Below are positions 5,812 through 6,711 of a DNA stretch of 6,711 nucleotides, one piece after another (within the stretch, counting starts at the first letter, position 1; every line of letters starts with the position of its first letter). Below the pieces are notes generated by a model, which worked only from the letters and a program-made list of their open reading frames with translations, did no database searches and had not been told where the DNA came from. The stretch lies in assembly GCA_012514595.1 (NCBI GenBank), contig JAAYZZ010000007.1, positions 1 through 6,711 on the forward strand, read 5' to 3'. This DNA is from Elusimicrobiota bacterium (GTDB taxonomy: Bacteria; Omnitrophota; Gorgyraeia; Zapsychrales; Fredricksoniimonadaceae). Made by a program: the position numbers and the translations under genes.

Positions 5812-6331
5812 AGAGGTCCTCCACGATATGGTCGGGACGCACGTCCCAGCGTTTCATATACTCGCGGTCCTCACGGCCGGAAAGAGAAAAGATGGTCCGA
5901 CACCCGGCGTTCTTGCCGGCCTTGATGTCGATCTCGGTATCCCCCACGAAATAGGTCTGCGGGGCATCCTTGAGAGACCCGCCGATCATCTTGAGGGCCT
6001 TCTCGATATTCCCGACCCGGGGCTTGCGGCAATTACATCCGTCGGAAGACCGGCAGGTGCAATAGAACACGCCCGTCAGTTGCGCACCCGCGGCCGTGAC
6101 GCCCTTGAGCATCTTTTGGGTGATCTCCTCCAAATGCTCGCGCGTGTAGACACCCTTCCCCACCCCGGCCTGGTTGGAGATCACAAAGATGCGGTACCCC
6201 GCCTCGGTGAGCAGCCTCAAGCCCTCGAGCGCCCCGGGCAGGAAATGGAAATTCCTGGCCCGCGTCACATAGAGGCCGTTACCGGGGAATGTATTGATGA
6301 CCCCGTCTCTGTCGAGGAAGACGACTTTCAT
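5732..6331 (-). CDS. gmhB: D-glycero-D-manno-heptose-1,7-bisphosphate 7-phosphatase (HAD family)
   Basis: GmhB removes the C7 phosphate of heptose-1,7-bisphosphate in the cytosolic ADP-heptose pathway for LPS inner core. The 199 residues start MKVVFLDRDGVIN with the HAD nucleophile Asp7 and acid/base Asp9. ISNQAGVGKG (51-60) supplies motif II (Ser52), Lys103 in CRKP motif III, and GDTEIDIKAG (130-139) motif IV aspartates 131 and 135. The zinc loop is Cys91-x-Cys93-x5-Cys99-x-Cys101; E. coli GmhB has a histidine at the second position. The histidinol-phosphatase domain of HisB is close, but the length and the neighbouring LPS-type glycosyltransferase favour GmhB. After DLYDAACLIIQK (172-183) the last 16 residues are a basic tail that exists only where the downstream glycosyltransferase gene overlaps. 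No Shine-Dalgarno precedes the ATG; the leader is AT-rich and contains an inverted-repeat arm. Confidence 0.88.
   Translation of the reverse strand: MKVVFLDRDGVINTFPGNGLYVTRARNFHFLPGALEGLRLLTEAGYRIFVISNQAGVGKGVYTREHLEEITQKMLKGVTAAGAQLTGVFYCTCRSSDGCNCRKPRVGNIEKALKMIGGSLKDAPQTYFVGDTEIDIKAGKNAGCRTIFSLSGREDREYMKRWDVRPDHIVEDLYDAACLIIQKNSHPVRDRRRGAQKGR
5818..5822 (-). promoter_or_regulatory. Shine-Dalgarno of the glycosyltransferase inside gmhB
   Basis: GGAGG on the minus strand, 6 nt before the ATG at 5811 and within the gmhB codons for Val-Glu-Asp near residues 170-172. It decides the start of the GT28-type gene and shows that the 80-bp overlap is used for initiation, probably by ribosomes already translating gmhB. 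Confidence 0.7.
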
Positions 6332-6343
6332 AAGAAATCTGAA

Positions 6344-6485
6344 TGTTAAAAGGTTAATAGGTTAATAGCAGGACACAAACAGGATGAGAAAGAATGCCGT
6401 TTATACAAAAATAAGGATGGCCTCCCAGAAAGAGATCTGCTGATCCACACCCATCCCCACTCTTCTTTCTATTAACCTTTTAACA
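6344..6485. repeat. Perfect 17-bp inverted repeat spanning the GT2-gmhB junction
   Basis: TGTTAAAAGGTTAATAG (6344-6360) recurs exactly inverted as CTATTAACCTTTTAACA (6469-6485), with 108 bp between. The left arm continues as a tandem 8-bp repeat GGTTAATA (6352-6359, 6360-6367). Inside, GGATGG (6415-6420) can pair with CCATCC (6451-6456). The right arm holds the last codons and stop of the upstream glycosyltransferase gene. The left arm begins 13 bp upstream of the gmhB start. It may be a terminator/protector hairpin of the upstream message or a small dispersed repeat; no transposase or target duplication is visible. Confidence 0.7.
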
Positions 6486-6711
6486 TCTCCTTCTGCTTGA
6501 TCCCTTTTGTTATCTCGTAATACTTCGCATAGCTCATGATCTGGTACAGCCACGCGAAGATCGCGACCATGAATCCGATGAACCCGTCCTTGTATCCCTG
6601 CTTGCGCAGATAGGTCCGAAAGAACCGGTCCGTGGCCTTCCAGAGCGCTTTCCCCAGGCCGATCTTTCGCTGATCATCAACCCATTTGCGGGCCTCCAGC
6701 GTCGTTTGCCC
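6472..6711 (-). CDS. Family-2 glycosyltransferase, LPS-core type, C-terminal 79 residues (5' end outside window)
   Basis: The frame enters at the right edge and ends KEMLKG with TAA at 6472-6474, followed at once by an in-frame TAG. Visible residues include ARKWVDDQRK, LGKALWKATDRFFRTYLRK, GYKDGFIGFMVAIFAWLY and QIMSYAKYYEITKG. An aromatic FFRTYLRKxGYKDGFIG stretch followed by a hydrophobic, amphipathic helix and a final Tyr/Lys-rich segment is typical of the C-terminus of WaaE/KdtX-like GT2 enzymes, which add sugars to LPS core at the inner membrane. The catalytic GT-A domain with its DXD lies outside the window, so the family call rests on the tail only. It sits upstream of gmhB by 140 bp, consistent with an LPS locus. 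Its last six codons are inside an inverted-repeat arm. Confidence 0.6.
   Translation of the reverse strand, partial: GQTTLEARKWVDDQRKIGLGKALWKATDRFFRTYLRKQGYKDGFIGFMVAIFAWLYQIMSYAKYYEITKGIKQKEMLKG

Noticed and set aside
6400..6405. TATAAA as a -10 for gmhB
   Set aside because: No acceptable -35 lies 16-18 bp upstream and there is no TGn extension, so a promoter cannot be supported.
6344..6485. Insertion sequence or retron in the GT2-gmhB junction
   Set aside because: The spacer of 108 bp has no open frame, no target-site duplication and no reverse transcriptase nearby.

Overview
The window reads as one stretch of a Gram-negative bacterial chromosome of high GC content, with every recognisable gene on the minus strand. 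A heptose-bisphosphate phosphatase and the tail of an LPS-core-like glycosyltransferase point to an LPS outer membrane. A monogalactosyldiacylglycerol-synthase/MurG-type lipid glycosyltransferase and an oddly reduced PriA suggest a lineage away from the well-studied Proteobacteria. Omnitrophota (OP3) or a related candidate phylum is my guess, but the sequence alone does not prove it.

Layout in the direction of transcription (right to left): the C-terminal end of a family-2 glycosyltransferase (6472-6711); a gene junction with a perfect 17-bp inverted repeat (6344-6485); gmhB (5732-6331); a GT28/MGDG-synthase-type glycosyltransferase (4699-5811) whose start lies 80 bp inside gmhB behind a good Shine-Dalgarno; a 123-bp gap with a GC-rich hairpin; a PriA homologue (2911-4575); a 139-bp junction with another gapped inverted repeat; fmt (1845-2771); a BRO-N/DinD-like gene with its own promoter and likely terminator (808-1689); and gap (GAPDH), of which the first 196 codons are in the window (1-590).

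Function: the right third is envelope glycan and lipid work (heptose precursor dephosphorylation plus two glycosyltransferases). The middle is the widespread priA-fmt pairing (replication restart and initiator-tRNA formylation), but without def next to fmt. The left has an accessory, probably phage- or SOS-related, BRO/DinD unit placed between housekeeping genes, followed by glycolytic gap with its own extended -10 promoter.

The most notable item is PriA. The frame is intact and the 3'-end-binding and C-terminal domains are recognisable. However, Walker A, the DEEH box, the motif VI arginines, the winged helix and the whole zinc-binding cysteine cluster are gone, so it looks like a pseudohelicase. 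The second notable item is that three gene junctions each carry short inverted repeats about 93-108 bp apart, two of which reach into the 3' ends of coding sequences. No tRNA, rRNA, CRISPR, transposase or attachment site was seen, and no gene-free stretch exceeds 300 bases.
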